NCBI GenBank assembly: GCA_949361645.1
Contig: OX442430.1
Location: 6,250,543 to 6,314,542, forward strand
Direction: 5' to 3'
Source: Spongilla lacustris
Taxonomy: Eukaryota; Porifera; Demospongiae; Spongillida; Spongillidae
Length of the DNA stretch: 64,000 bases
The translations under genes and the position numbers were made by a program. Below the pieces are notes generated by a model. That model saw only the letters and a list, made by a program, of their open reading frames with translations, ran no database searches and was not told where the DNA came from. Every line of letters begins with the position of its first letter. Position 1 is the stretch's first letter. Below, in pieces: positions 44,793 through 56,755 of this stretch.

Positions 44793-46321
44793 TAGGGTCC
44801 GTGTATATTTAGGCTAATTCCTAAATTTTTGATTCGGTATTATCTGAAATCACCAAAGCAAGGTAATATACTCGTATATTTAGGCCACTTCGTGATTCGG
44901 TATTTCCCGCAATCACCAAAAGCAAGGTTTATGACGCAATCGGGCTCGGGCTCGCGTCCTCAATTTTTTTGTATCTTTTATGGAAACGAAAAATAACGAG
45001 AAGTAGATGGGAACGTGACGTGACCTTCATAGAACGCGACCCCGAACCGGAGCTAGAACGGACGGTACTGGTAGTACAGCTGGCCCCTCCCCCCTGTGTA
45101 TTATTTTATTCTTGCAACTGTACTAATACATGTATAGAGACGCGATAGTTAACGCTAACCTTACTACATTGCCCGCCACGGACTAAACCTGTGTACGTGT
45201 GCTCGCGTTAGGTACGGCTGGTCAGAGATAATATATAAAGGGATTGGAAACAAATCACGTGCGCCATATACTTTAGCAATTTTAGCGCGCCCTATCCTTG
45301 CACGCGTGAATCGCACCTACGTTGACCAAAAAAGGGGGCGGAATTGTAGGCTTGAATTGAAGTCTTGAATGTCACAAGGTAATGAAACATCCTTTCTCAA
45401 GTTTAAATACAGTAGTCGATAGACGATCAACTAAAGATTCATTGAGTACTTATAGATTCGATTTTGCGCCATTGTTTAACCAAAAAATAAAATAAAAATG
45501 GCCATTTTTTTACTTTGGGGGGAGAATCCGTCGATCTAAATAAACTGTCCACGTCATTATTTGTGTATTTACTGCTCATAGTCTAGTATGTGCCCATCGC
45601 TATGTTGTTTGCGTATAGCATCTTCAGAAACCTCGCTATGATGTTTTGGGTACCCTTACTCTCTGGGGGAGCCACGGCTTTTTGTTACGATGGTAGCTGG
45701 TTTTAATATATTATTATGGTAGAGCTATGTTGGTTGTGTGCCCATCACATGTTTTTAAAGGTAAACCACGTCCCAATCGTTCTGTACATTTCTTCAAAGG
45801 TGATGAATGGGCAGAAGAAAATCGATGTTTCGGCACTTTCATCAGTAATAAACTCACGCAGTGTCTCCTTCCCTTTGTCCCAATTCACTGGTGGCTTGGG
45901 TACGATCATTGACCATGCTGAGTGCGAGGAATAAAGTGTCACACTCCCTCCATCCTGGGTGTCTGTTGTAAAATTTGTTCTATCTAACCGCTTGTAAGGA
46001 TTCGTTCGAGGAATGCGCGCGTTGATTAGTGTTGATTGGCCCCGTTTCCAATCCCTCTATATATTATCTCTGGGCTGGTCGGCTGCTAGTTATTCTATTT
46101 GATGTGCATCATTGTCTACTTGTTGGTCGGGATAGGTCGGTTGCCCGTGGACCCCTCCCCTCCCCCCCCCTTTTGTGAAACATTACTTTACTTCATGCAT
46201 GCTATGATGATGTACATGTACCGCTTTCCTGTTATATTAAACGAGTTCAATCATTGAGTCCATGTTCATGTTATTACACATAATTGCTGTATGTGTGTCT
46301 GTCTGTGCAGCTGTTAAATTG

Positions 46322-46322
<1 letters not shown>

Positions 46323-46360
<38 letters not shown>
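46323..46360 (+). repeat. (TG)n microsatellite
   Basis: About 19 TG dinucleotides without interruption. Confidence 0.97.
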
Positions 46361-46363
<3 letters not shown>

Positions 46364-46539
46364 TAGTGCAGTTGCATTGCCTAATAAAGTACTCAACATG
46401 TATGTAGATATATATTCCTCCCTGACTCCCTCTTCTCTACCCCTGCCTTTCTCTTCATACCTATGAAGTGTGGCACTGACATATTTAGTTGTCATGGTAA
46501 CTAAATATGAGGCAGGTCTTATCTGGGGGAAGCTGTGAC

Positions 46540-48174
46540 AATGTATACATCAGAGGTGACATGCATGGTGCAAAGGATGATCTGTCTCTGGGCTTAAAAT
46601 GGGTTGTCAACTGTTACGTATTGCTTACTATGTAGTTTCTTGCACTCTCGTAATGAAACTATATAATGAGAATAGAAAGCTTACAATATAGGTATTTCCT
46701 TTCAAGGCACACAAGTATATCATATTTAAGTGCAAGAAGGCATGCAGCTCCATGCAATGCATGTGATGAATGTGTGGTGTGTATGTGTGTGTGGTGTGTA
46801 TGTATGTGTGTATGTATGTGTGTATGTATGTATGTATGTGTGTATGTATGTGTGTATGTATGTATGTATGTGTGTATGTATGTGTGTATGTTTAAACATG
46901 TGTGTATGTGTGTGTATGAATGTATGTGTGTGTGTATGTGTGTGTATGAATGTATGTGTGTGTATGTATGTATATGTCTGTGTGTATGTATGTGTATGTA
47001 TGTGTATGTATGAATGTGTGTGTATGTATGTATGTGTATGTATGTGTGTATGAATGCATGTGTGTGTATGTATGTGTGTATGTATATATGAATGTATGGT
47101 CTGTATATATGTATGTATGTATGTAATATGTGTATGTATGAATGCGTGTCTGTGTAAGTATGTGTGTGTATGTATGTATGTGTATGTATGCATGTGTGTA
47201 TGTATGTGTGTATGTATGTATGTAAGTATGTATGTATGTTATGTATGAATGTGTGTATGTGTGTAGGTGGTATGTGTGTGTATGTATGTATGTGTATATA
47301 TGAATGTATGTATGTACGTACGCCCATACATACATACATACATACATACATACATACATACATACATACATACATACATACATACATACATACATACATA
47401 CATACATACATACATACATACATACATACATACATACATACATACATACATACATACACATATACACACACACATACATACATACATACATACATACATA
47501 CATACATACATACATACATACATACATACATACATACATACATACATACATACATACATACATACATACATACATACATACACATATACACACACATACA
47601 TACATACATACATACATACATACGTACATACATACATACATACATACATACACACATACATACATACATACATACATACATGTACATACATGCACACATA
47701 CATACATACATACATACATGTACATACATGCACACATACATACATACACACCACACACACATACACATCACACATTCATCACATACATTGCATGGAGCTG
47801 CATGCCTTCTTGCACTTATATATGATATACTTGTGTGCCTTGAAAGGAAATACCTATATTGTAAGCTTTCTATTCTCATTATATAGTTTCATTACGAGAG
47901 TGCAAGAAACTACATAGTAAGCAATACAGATACATGACATTAGTAGCAGTTGACAACCTATTTTAAGCCCAGAGACAGATCATCCTTTGCACCATGCATA
48001 TGTTAGGATGTCACCTTGGATGTATACATTGGCATACATACATACATACATGCACGCACCCATACATACATACATACATACATACATACATACATACATA
48101 CATACATACATACATACATACATACATACATACATACATACATACATACATACATACATACATACATACATACA

Positions 48175-48205
<31 letters not shown>

Positions 48206-48644
48206 CATACATACATACATACATACATACATACATACATACACACATACACACATACACACATACACACACATACATACCTACAGGCATACAGACATAC
48301 ATACATACATACGTACATACGTACATACATACATACATACATACATACATACATACATACATACACAGACACATACATACATACATACATACATACATAC
48401 GTACATACGTACATACATACATACATACATACATACATACATACATACATACACAGACACATACATTCATATATTCATACATTCACTCAGACATATACAC
48501 ATCAATACATACATGCATACATGCATATATACATAAATACATACACACATACATACATACATACATACACACATACATACATACATACATGTACATACAT
48601 GCACACATACATACATACATACATACATACATGTACATACATGC

Positions 48645-48677
<33 letters not shown>

Positions 48678-48856
48678 TACAAACATACATACATACACAC
48701 CACACACACATACACACCACACATTCATCACATGCATTGCATGGAGCTGCATGCCTTCTTGCACTTAAATATGATATACTTGTGTGCCTTGAAAGGAAAT
48801 ACCTATATTGTAAGCTTTCTATTCTTATTATATAGTTTCATTACGAGAGTGCAAGA
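46540..48856. repeat. Giant GTAT/ATAC palindrome with flanking inverted repeats
   Basis: A (GTAT)n-rich arm (46790-47325) switches to (ATAC)n (47328-47750) at ~47326. The palindrome extends into unique flanks: GCAAGAAGGCATGCAGCTCC at ~46730 is complemented at ~47800, and CAGAGACAGATCATCC at ~47968 complements ~46578. A second (ATAC)n block (48020-48720) ends in a third copy of the same flank (48722-48856). All long Tyr/Ile/His or Met/Cys/Val frames here are artefacts of the repeat. Confidence 0.92.
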
Positions 48857-50899
48857 AATCGATATAGACCCCGCTTGGCTAGAACAATGTGCAAGCCTGC
48901 AAATCCAAGGATGGTAACATGCAGAACGCAGCATAGATTACAGTATGCATTACGTCATTCTTATGCATTACGTCATTCTCAAAGGGGGGATCCGGATCAC
49001 TTATATGGACGCCGGCTTATCACGATACATAATTTGAAGTTAAAGTATGTAAACTGAAGTACAGCCGTATTTGTCAAATAGGACATCAGGGAGCTGGTTT
49101 GTTGGGTGGTTGCGCTTATAAATGGGACTAGTACCGACCATTTGAAGTTTTGGGTGAAGCTGTACTTGGAAGCTGACTCTGTGATGTGCTCTGTTCACCA
49201 GCCAGCATTACAAACATGTAACAACTGAGTATTTTTCGTCATTAAAAAAAAAATCTGTTCAGGATTCTAATAACACCACCGTGCTAGCCGTGTTTTAAAA
49301 TAAATAGGTGTATGTGGATTTTTTATGACAGTGTCAACAACGAGGTCATGTATTACATTAATATGGAAAAATAATAAAACACTTACTCATGCATGTACAG
49401 AGAAAATTATACATGTATGTGTGTATGTTTTTCAAATATAGATTCTGAATTCTTTCATCAAGAATGTTCGAGTCACCAGGCCAGTTCTTTACAAAATCAG
49501 CAATTAAAGTGCTCCCATTGTAATATTTTGCATGGGTAAAATAAAATATAAGCAATTAACTGATTTGGTGCAAGGTTCCAGCTATAGGCTACCTCCTTGC
49601 CCCTCTCCTCTGATTGGCTCTGAAGAGCAGGATTGGTCCAATCATCAGTGATTAACCTTGTAGATGAATCACAACTTGAAGGTTAGTACTTTAAATCCTG
49701 ATGTTACATGGTGGATTTTAGTGGCACTGACTAGATTTTGCTGTAGTATTTTGAGAACTGGAAAGGGGACACTTGCATGCTCACAAACTGAATATCCACA
49801 CCTGTAGACCATGGAAAACATTCATACATTCAACATGACAAAAATTGAACAACTTTTTAACAAATGTTTAGTTACCGGTACAATGAAGAAAAAAAAAAAG
49901 GCAACACCAATATTGATTAATGTTTGTTGTTTTTCTTGTAATAGGGTTTGCAAAGACAGTAGGAAGTTCTCACTGACTAAATAGACCATGGTGTGCAGAA
50001 GGAGAAAGCTTCGTAATCCTCAAAGTCAAGGACTTGAGGAAAGAGAAATGATAGTTAATCGATGGAAATTAGCCTTGGGCTGATTGGCATGAAATTAAGT
50101 AATTTATACATGCAAGGCCAATTAGAAATCTTGATGTAATAATTTCTCTCCATATATTTCTGCAGATACTGGTGATGGTGGGAAAAAGTGATATCTCAGG
50201 GGAAATGTATTTCATATTTGGTAGCATTATTGGAGGCTTGCCAAGCAACTGTACAAAGGGAGACATGAAGAACTGCTTATCAAGATGTAATGAACCTGAC
50301 CACATTTTCAAGAGTTCTGAACCATTGTGCTCAGTGTCTCATCAGTAGAGAACAATTGTATTTGTACACCATATATGCCTTTTATTTGTACTGCAAACGC
50401 ATGTTATAAAGTAATGTGGACGTATACTTATTATTCGTTACCCATCGCTAATTAAATATATTACATGCAGACATGTCTATCAATGCTTTGCGCAGGGCAA
50501 TCCCAGGATTGTCATGCAGGATGCATGCTTTGCGCACGAGCAATCCCAGGATTGCGCGGCCAATCCATGGCTTGTACCACAAACCATGGATCCATATACA
50601 ATATATGCATATGTGTGTTTTCATTATGTGTAAAAAAAACGCGTGAAATCTAAAATCTGCGAATTAAAAACTGTTGTACCGCAGAATATAAAGGTTTACG
50701 TTCTCAATTGCTATCTATGACCGTACAGTATAATAATAATATTATTATTATTTTCGTGCATGCTCGATTATAAACGCATTCTACACGTGTACGCGGGTTG
50801 AGACCTTGCATGGTTATACATGAATTTACGATCGTGCATGCAAGAGACTAGCGTCATCATGCAAGAGACTAGCGTCATCTTGCATGTATATGAATTATT
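48857..50899 (+). repeat. Block D, right copy, second part
   Basis: Direct repeat of ~28553-30408, except that 49455-49830 is in the opposite orientation to 29170-29530. Otherwise small indels. No intact gene supported. Confidence 0.85.
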
Positions 50900-50907
50900 G
50901 CTATATT

Positions 50908-52239
50908 CAGTGGCGTGGTGGCTACTTATTGGCTGGGGGGCACTTGCATATTTTGGCCCCCCCCCCCCCCCCCCCCCCCCCCCCGAAGCCCATTTTAACG
51001 TTCGTATGAATAAATTATAAAATATGTCGATGTTAAAGAAGTGCTCTGGACAATTCGGACGAACTTTGCTGTACAATGGCCTTATTAGAATAGCACATAA
51101 GAAGTTTCTTCTCTACTGTTATCAACATGAGCCCTTCTAACCTTTCTAGAGAAAATATACGTAGATCTCTGACCTTTAATTCTTGCATCATGGTATAGAT
51201 CAGAGACGTGTTTTAATTCTCTTTAGTGCCGAAAAGCTGCGTACTGCAACTGCTATCGAATACATACTGCTTGCACAATTCAGAAAAAGCATTCAGAACG
51301 TGGTACTGCATGCATGAGGTTGCAGAGAATTGATAATGCAATGGATAGTACCACGGTATAATTTCTGTCTATTTCTTTACATATGTCATCAGTGACAGCT
51401 TGCTCAGTCTCTTCTTTGTCCTTACACCCATGTTCATGCAGATCAACATGCATGTTCTGATTCTTTGTAAAAGCTATAAAACACTTAACTTGATAACTCC
51501 TCCGCGCATCCAAGTGTCAAATCATAACCAAACCTATGCAAACGTTTAGCTTCTTCATCAACACTTTCTTCTTCACTTTCATTTACGATACGATGCTCAA
51601 ATCAGATTTCTTTCTTTTCCCTTTGTCTTCCATCGAATACTTCTTACAACTGAAACTGTATTCCGATCAGACTATGCGAGGATCGAGCGTTAACGTCTTT
51701 AAGATTGAAAAAAGAGATATACCGTAAAGTACCATGCACGAATAAGCTTCCCCCCTTTGCCCCCAACGAAAATTAAATGCTTCGTCCTTAAACTAGCGTA
51801 TCTTCGCAATCATGAACGCAGTTGCGTGCTGTTCTTTAAAATCCTGTTGCGATACCAGTTCTTTCTTGAAATGTTGAAACAGGTGCGCGGAAGTGTTAAT
51901 GATTACGAAAATACGCTCGTTTAAACACGAGACTTTTTTTTTCAGTGGGGGCGGAGGGGGAGTATTCTAATTACACATGATACGGTCAATAGTAATAAAT
52001 AGTTCAATAGTACTAAATTGCACGGCGGTCGGGCCGGGCGCTTGAAGGCCCTGGTACCAACAAGCGATTGCCGATTCAATTTTTTTCAATTGCCTAGGCT
52101 ATGATTTACGTATCGGAAAAATAAATTGTTACAACCTTTCAGCTTTAAGGCGCCCCTTGTGCTCGGTGGCGCCCCCATTTTTAAGCCCCGCAGGGGGGGG
52201 CAATTGCCCCCCCGGCCCCCCCTGGCCACCACGCCACTG
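50908..52239. mobile_element. Non-autonomous hAT element, 1332 bp
   Basis: Terminal inverted repeats CAGTGGCGTGGTGGC and GCCACCACGCCACTG with an exact 8-bp target duplication GCTATATT (50900-50907, 52240-52247). The empty site is at ~30408 in the left block D copy. The 8-bp duplication and CAGTGGCG ends define the hAT superfamily. A C tract lies at 50960-50984. No hAT transposase was found; the interior frames (51280-51513, 51536-51727) are short and unassigned. Confidence 0.9.
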
Positions 52240-52247
52240 GCTATATT

Positions 52248-52969
52248 CTTCCGTATGTCAGTGAATAATTATACATACATGTATGTATCAAATTTGGTGC
52301 GGTTTTGGAATTCTCGGGAACTGGTTTTTCGCAAATTTACAGAATTTGGGAGAATGCGGTTAGAAGCTTACACTGATGTCAATGACGTTGTTATAGAAAA
52401 ATTGTAGACGACCGCGCATTAATTGGTGCATGCATGGCAAAGCTGTTGCATGGTTTTCATTGTTTCTGCAAACCGCGCTAAATCAGCAAGTATGATTAAC
52501 CATCATGACAATTAATGCAAGTAACGAGCGCCATTATACTCTACATTCGTAGGTTATGCTATAACTGCACTGCACAATGTTTCGTCAGCTTTAATTGCAT
52601 CAGTGCATAGTGTGTGGTTGAGATTAATTATTTAAAACTATAATACAAGCTATCCTAATATCAATGCATGTAGTAGCAACAAATTCCCTATAAGCTGCGT
52701 ATAGTAATCCACACATTTATTTTTACTATGATAAGTTAATTAAAATTCATTACTGAATAGTCTATATATAAAAAGTGTTGCAATGGGAGTCGAGTATAAT
52801 TCTTTATTTTATTTTTTTTAAAAGCGTTAACATTTTGCTTGTCAGCTGCAGCTCGAATCATTATTGTTAATAGACATGTGCACATTACACATATCAACTA
52901 CAAACAAACGTTCGGTCACTGATTGCATTCCGTCACATCATTATAAAAGGACCGCCATGACACCTATAG
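52248..52969 (+). repeat. Block D, right copy, third part
   Basis: Direct repeat of ~30416-31156. Confidence 0.85.
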
Positions 52970-53159
52970 CGTTGATTGGTGTTACCAACTCTGTTTTTCA
53001 GCGTAATGGTGGCCCTCTGCACGCTTGTTCTTGTGCAGCCAGATAATCACCTCATCGGCCTTTTCATGCAACGTCTTCAGGTCGTGCTCACTAAAGATGT
53101 TCCATAGCTTCCTCCGCGCTGCCAGTACACAGCTTTCCATGCATATCGCTCCTCGACAT
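52970..53159 (-). pseudogene. Decayed lid-like gene (copy 15)
   Basis: Counterpart of copy 7, with the same truncated start (MSRSDMHGKLCTG-like) and internal deletion. The central lid part (LHEKADEVIIWLHKNKRAEG) can still be read. Confidence 0.75.
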
Positions 53160-53872
53160 GATCTATACTCCGTTCGTCGATCTTCCTGGGTAATGTGAAA
53201 TTTTGTTGATCGTTGTTGCATTTGTATAATTATTGCTTAAAATGATTAACCCCCCGCCCCCCACTCCCTCCACATTTCAATTAATGAGTTCAAACTGAGA
53301 AACTTAATTTTACTCACTCAGAGTCAGTACACTGTGTACGCTGTTAACCGGCCGTGTCTTGACATTAATTACCTGCCGTAGGTTGCCACTGTAACAGGAT
53401 AGCGTGTCCCCCCGGATACATTGTCCGCCTGCGGACAATGTATCCTAGGATACATTGTCCCCCTTTAGGATAGACTGTCCCCCCCACCATCGACACATAC
53501 ATAAACAGTTGTCTCTTTGATCCGAACTTCTCCAAAGGCTTAGCTCTCCAGACTAAATAATTAGCGACAAGTGACTCCGTATACTACCGATCACTTCCGT
53601 TCAAACACGTGTCGTCGGCCAGATATCACAACGGAGGTGCTTTTGTACAATGAAAATTTTCTAAGTACATGTACTTACGCGAAGGCGCGTATCGTGAAGA
53701 AGCAACAAAGCCAGGATGAAAGAATGATCAGAAGAACTGTTAGGCTTAGTCTACTGTTTCGAAAGGATAGGTTGAAAAAAGAAGGAAAATCAGCTAAAGG
53801 TCATGCGATCGTGCCATGACGAGAAGAGCGGTTAGTTTGTAAAGTACATTTACCTCGTATGTCCAAGGTTGT

Positions 53873-54015
53873 ACTTCAGTTTACCCCCCCCCCCCCCCCC
53901 CCCCCCCATCCCCCAGCTGAATTTGTTAGCCGATCAGCCGACTGTTCCCCGGTCTAGCTGGGCTTAGTTTAGCTTAGGTTCTGCAGTATGTATGGTAATT
54001 TTACAAATTACAAAA

Positions 54016-54046
<31 letters not shown>

Positions 54047-54062
54047 GTAAACTGAAAGCTTA
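53873..54062. repeat. Foldback with facing C and G tracts
   Basis: ACTTCAGTTTACCCC... at 53873 opposes ...GGGGTAAACTGAAAGC ending at ~54060, with ~23-bp C and ~28-bp G homopolymers inside the ends. A ~190-bp MITE-like inverted repeat. Confidence 0.75.
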
Positions 54063-54489
54063 CTAAAATAAGATCAATTCAAAATTTAAAAACTTGAAAT
54101 GGTGAAGTTTTAGTAATGTTTAATTAGTCCATTTGGATTGCAACCCCCCTTTATAAATTATAGATGCCCCCTCCTCCCAGCTTTCATATATAACCGTAAG
54201 CGGACAGCCCAGTTTTGTATATATACCCCCTTTTAAAAATTCCTGTCTATACACCCCTGAATATGGTACTGACACTTCATGTATTAAATCTCATTATCTT
54301 TACACATTAATGATTTTTTATTTCTACTAACTTGAAAAGGCTTGGCTGATTTTAGTTTACATAAACTGTATGCATGCATCTTTCTTATTACAAATTTTTT
54401 TTAAAGTAAATAAAACATTGCCCCATGGAAGTCTGGCCAGTGTGGACTTTACTTGTGTGCATGTACACCTTCACAGCCTAGATATATCT

Positions 54490-54735
54490 GATGCTGATGC
54501 CACAAGGGAAGCTAGAGCTGTATAGCCACAGCTGCTGAAGCCAGGAAAAGGGAGAAATATGCTCTGCTGTCCAAATCCCACCATTTTGCAATTGAGCCCT
54601 TGGCCCTGATGCTCTCAGTTTGCTCACTGATATCAGCAGGCATCAGCAGAGCATCACAACTCCCTCCCATTCCTTCTCCAGAGAGTATCCATTGCATTCC
54701 AGCAGGGTATTGGGTATTGGGCAGCACAAGAAGTG
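54490..54735 (+). pseudogene. Possible retroelement C-terminal scrap
   Basis: A plus-strand frame reading ATAAEARKREKYALLSKSHH, then FAIEPLA, resembles the AAExRKxxKYxxL...FxPxAxExxG region near the end of some invertebrate retroelement ORFs. The similarity is short and the frame is broken upstream. Confidence 0.3.
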
Positions 54736-55225
54736 TGAGATTTATATAGTGTAACCTTGTGTATCCAGTACTGTATGTATATAATTATAATTATTGCATA
54801 TTATAATATATTCAAAGTAAGTCTCCAATTAAATCACGCAATGTGCTGAGGTGAGAGCTGCATATCTGCCAGATGGATGAAGGTGGATAAGTAGAAGAAT
54901 ATGGTTTCTTTGGCATTGCATATGCAACCAGCAAATGCAATGGTGATGATGTGTGTACCATTCAGTATCACAGCAGTATTAAGATGAGAGCTCATTTGGT
55001 AAAGTATTTTCAAGACAGCGTCTAGTATATTGAAGACATGCAAATTCCTGTGATATTAAAAACATATGCCTGAGAAGGTGAAAATGATCCGGTGCTTCCA
55101 ATGCAAAGAATGGATACACCAAACATGTGAAAAAGCTATAACTTGCAGGGCATTTACTGAAAGGATGTTTGTTTTGCACGGCAAGTCTTTGGAAAGAACT
55201 GCATGGCTCGAATTAATGGACGGCA

Positions 55226-55516
55226 CTGGCGGACGCAGGAATTAAAGAAATGGGGGGTTGTGGTGGAGGGGGATCACCAAAAGGGGGAGGGTGCGGGAGG
55301 GGGATGTGCCCCCTCCCTCGCGAAGCGCGGATGCTTTTGAAAACGTTAATTCGGTGTGCTAAAATGCATGAAAAAATTACGAGTTTTCAACTAGCTGAGC
55401 ATGCTCGTTACTTTTTCATTTACTTATGCCGCATTTTGCATATTATGTAATAGGAGGAAAGGGGGGGTTGCAACCCCCCCAACCCCCCCCCCCCCCCCCC
55501 CCTCCGTCCGCCAGTG
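55226..55516. mobile_element. hAT-like MITE, ~290 bp
   Basis: Ends CACTGGCGGACGCAGG and CGTCCGCCAGTG with similar flanks (ATGGACGG and GTGGACGG). G- and C-rich tracts lie just inside both ends. Non-coding. Confidence 0.55.
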
Positions 55517-56421
55517 GACGGGTGAACGTATATTAATTGCTCTGTACATGCTGACTTATATATCCCGTTGGCAGCATGCTGCAGTGTTTGGTATTTGCTC
55601 AGAAACTGTTTATACAAGTGTGCACATGTACGTATGGCGCTGAGTATTATATGTGCATCCTCTTGTGTCGAAGGGAGGGGGGGACAAATAATCCTAAAGC
55701 GGACCGAAGGATTGTCCGAGGGGGGACAGTGTATCCTAGGACACGGAGTCCGGCGGACAATGTATCCTAGGATACATTGTCCGGCCGGACAGCCTATACG
55801 GCGGACACGGTATCCTATTACACCACCAATGCTAGCTGTCAGTCGAATTTTTCCATAATCATCTACATCAGTGTATATAGTATATCGCGCCTATCATTGT
55901 TACGTGTGACCCAACCCCCCCCCCCCCCCCCCCCCCCCCCTTTTTTTTTTCCCCTTGGGGCAAAGTCGGGAAGTCGGGATTTGACGCGTGAATATTATTA
56001 CTGGGCCACACATTAGACATACAGTATAGTCCGGCCTGGCATTTGACTTTTTATTAAACCACGTAGCGAAGACATTTGACCGGTTATTATCCCCTCCCAA
56101 CCACGGGCGGTTTGCATTAATAAAGGTCAAATTCCCCCCCCCCCCCCCCCGGGGTGGGGATCTCATGAATTCCAAAACCGCACCGAATTTGATACCCGGC
56201 TACGTGTATAATACAGTACATATGTGGAAGAAGATACTGACAATTATTGTGCATCACAAGCATGCTATATGCACGTTTATAAGTATCTAGAAATCTGTGG
56301 TTACATACAGCACGTCACTCAACAGTAGACGTACCTAATTGTTTTGTTTCTCGAACTTGCAAATATTAATCACATGCATGTCACGAGAGTACTGCCGGAG
56401 CAATAGTTCAGATCGTACACA

Positions 56422-56755
56422 ATGGAGAAACCATACATTCTGCCTGGTATCAAGCAAAAACCGGCTAATATTTACATTCCCAACTGGTCTAGAGGCCGTG
56501 AACCTTTAGCAATGGACATCACTGTTGTCAGCCCTACACAGGTTCATCTTTTAGATCACCACCATACACAGTCTGAACAGCTTTGTGCTGCTCATTGGAG
56601 AGAGGAACGAAAGAGGAAGAAGCACGAACAAAGTTTAGATGCCGAACATATATACTTTTTGTTCCTTTGGCGGTTGAGTCTTTTGGTGGTTGGGGCACAG
56701 CTAGTGTACCAATTTTCAAGACTCTGGCGAGAATGGTTGTTTGTATAAAGCAATA
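56422..56755 (+). pseudogene. Retroelement C-terminal fragment
   Basis: Starts MEKPYILPGIKQKPANIYIP, then NWSRGREPLAMDITVVSPTQ. This matches the IPNWS-G-P-A-D-TV-SP region upstream of the C-terminus of retroelement ORFs. After a +1 frameshift near 56660 it reads FVPLAVESFGGWGTASVPIF, then KTLARMVV and a stop. Same class as 33745-34075 but another subfamily. No catalytic domain present. Confidence 0.6.

Larger units (their letters stand above)
44793..48856. mobile_element. 4-kb insertion in block D (nature unclear)
   Basis: Absent from the left copy, where GGATTTGGTTAGATCGATATAG is continuous (~28545-28565). The inserted DNA has an unassigned AT-rich part (44793-46490, with open frames at 45716-45942 that I cannot assign) and the (CATA)n palindrome. 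Border sequences show no clear terminal inverted repeat. It could be a composite of more than one event. Confidence 0.5.
53390..55822. mobile_element. 2.4-kb TGTNR/CCTAGG inverted-repeat element (E3)
   Basis: Left end TGTAACAGGATAGCGTGTCC. The complement of the right end is TGTAATAGGATACCGTGTCC. Both are flanked by CCAC (53386-53389, 55823-55826). Subterminal palindromes GGACAATGTATCCTAGGATA...TGTCC occur at 53433-53461 and 55755-55783. The interior carries a small C/G-tract MITE, a retroelement scrap and a hAT-like MITE. No transposase was recognised. Confidence 0.75.

Noticed and set aside
45716..45942. Overlapping frames on both strands as a gene
   Set aside because: Three overlapping frames of similar length, no known motif and no splice support.
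46659..48835. Long open frames of repeated Tyr-Ile-His-Thr or Met-Tyr-Val-Cys on both strands
   Set aside because: Pure translations of (CATA)n/(GTAT)n; open only because the 4-bp repeat lacks stops in those frames.
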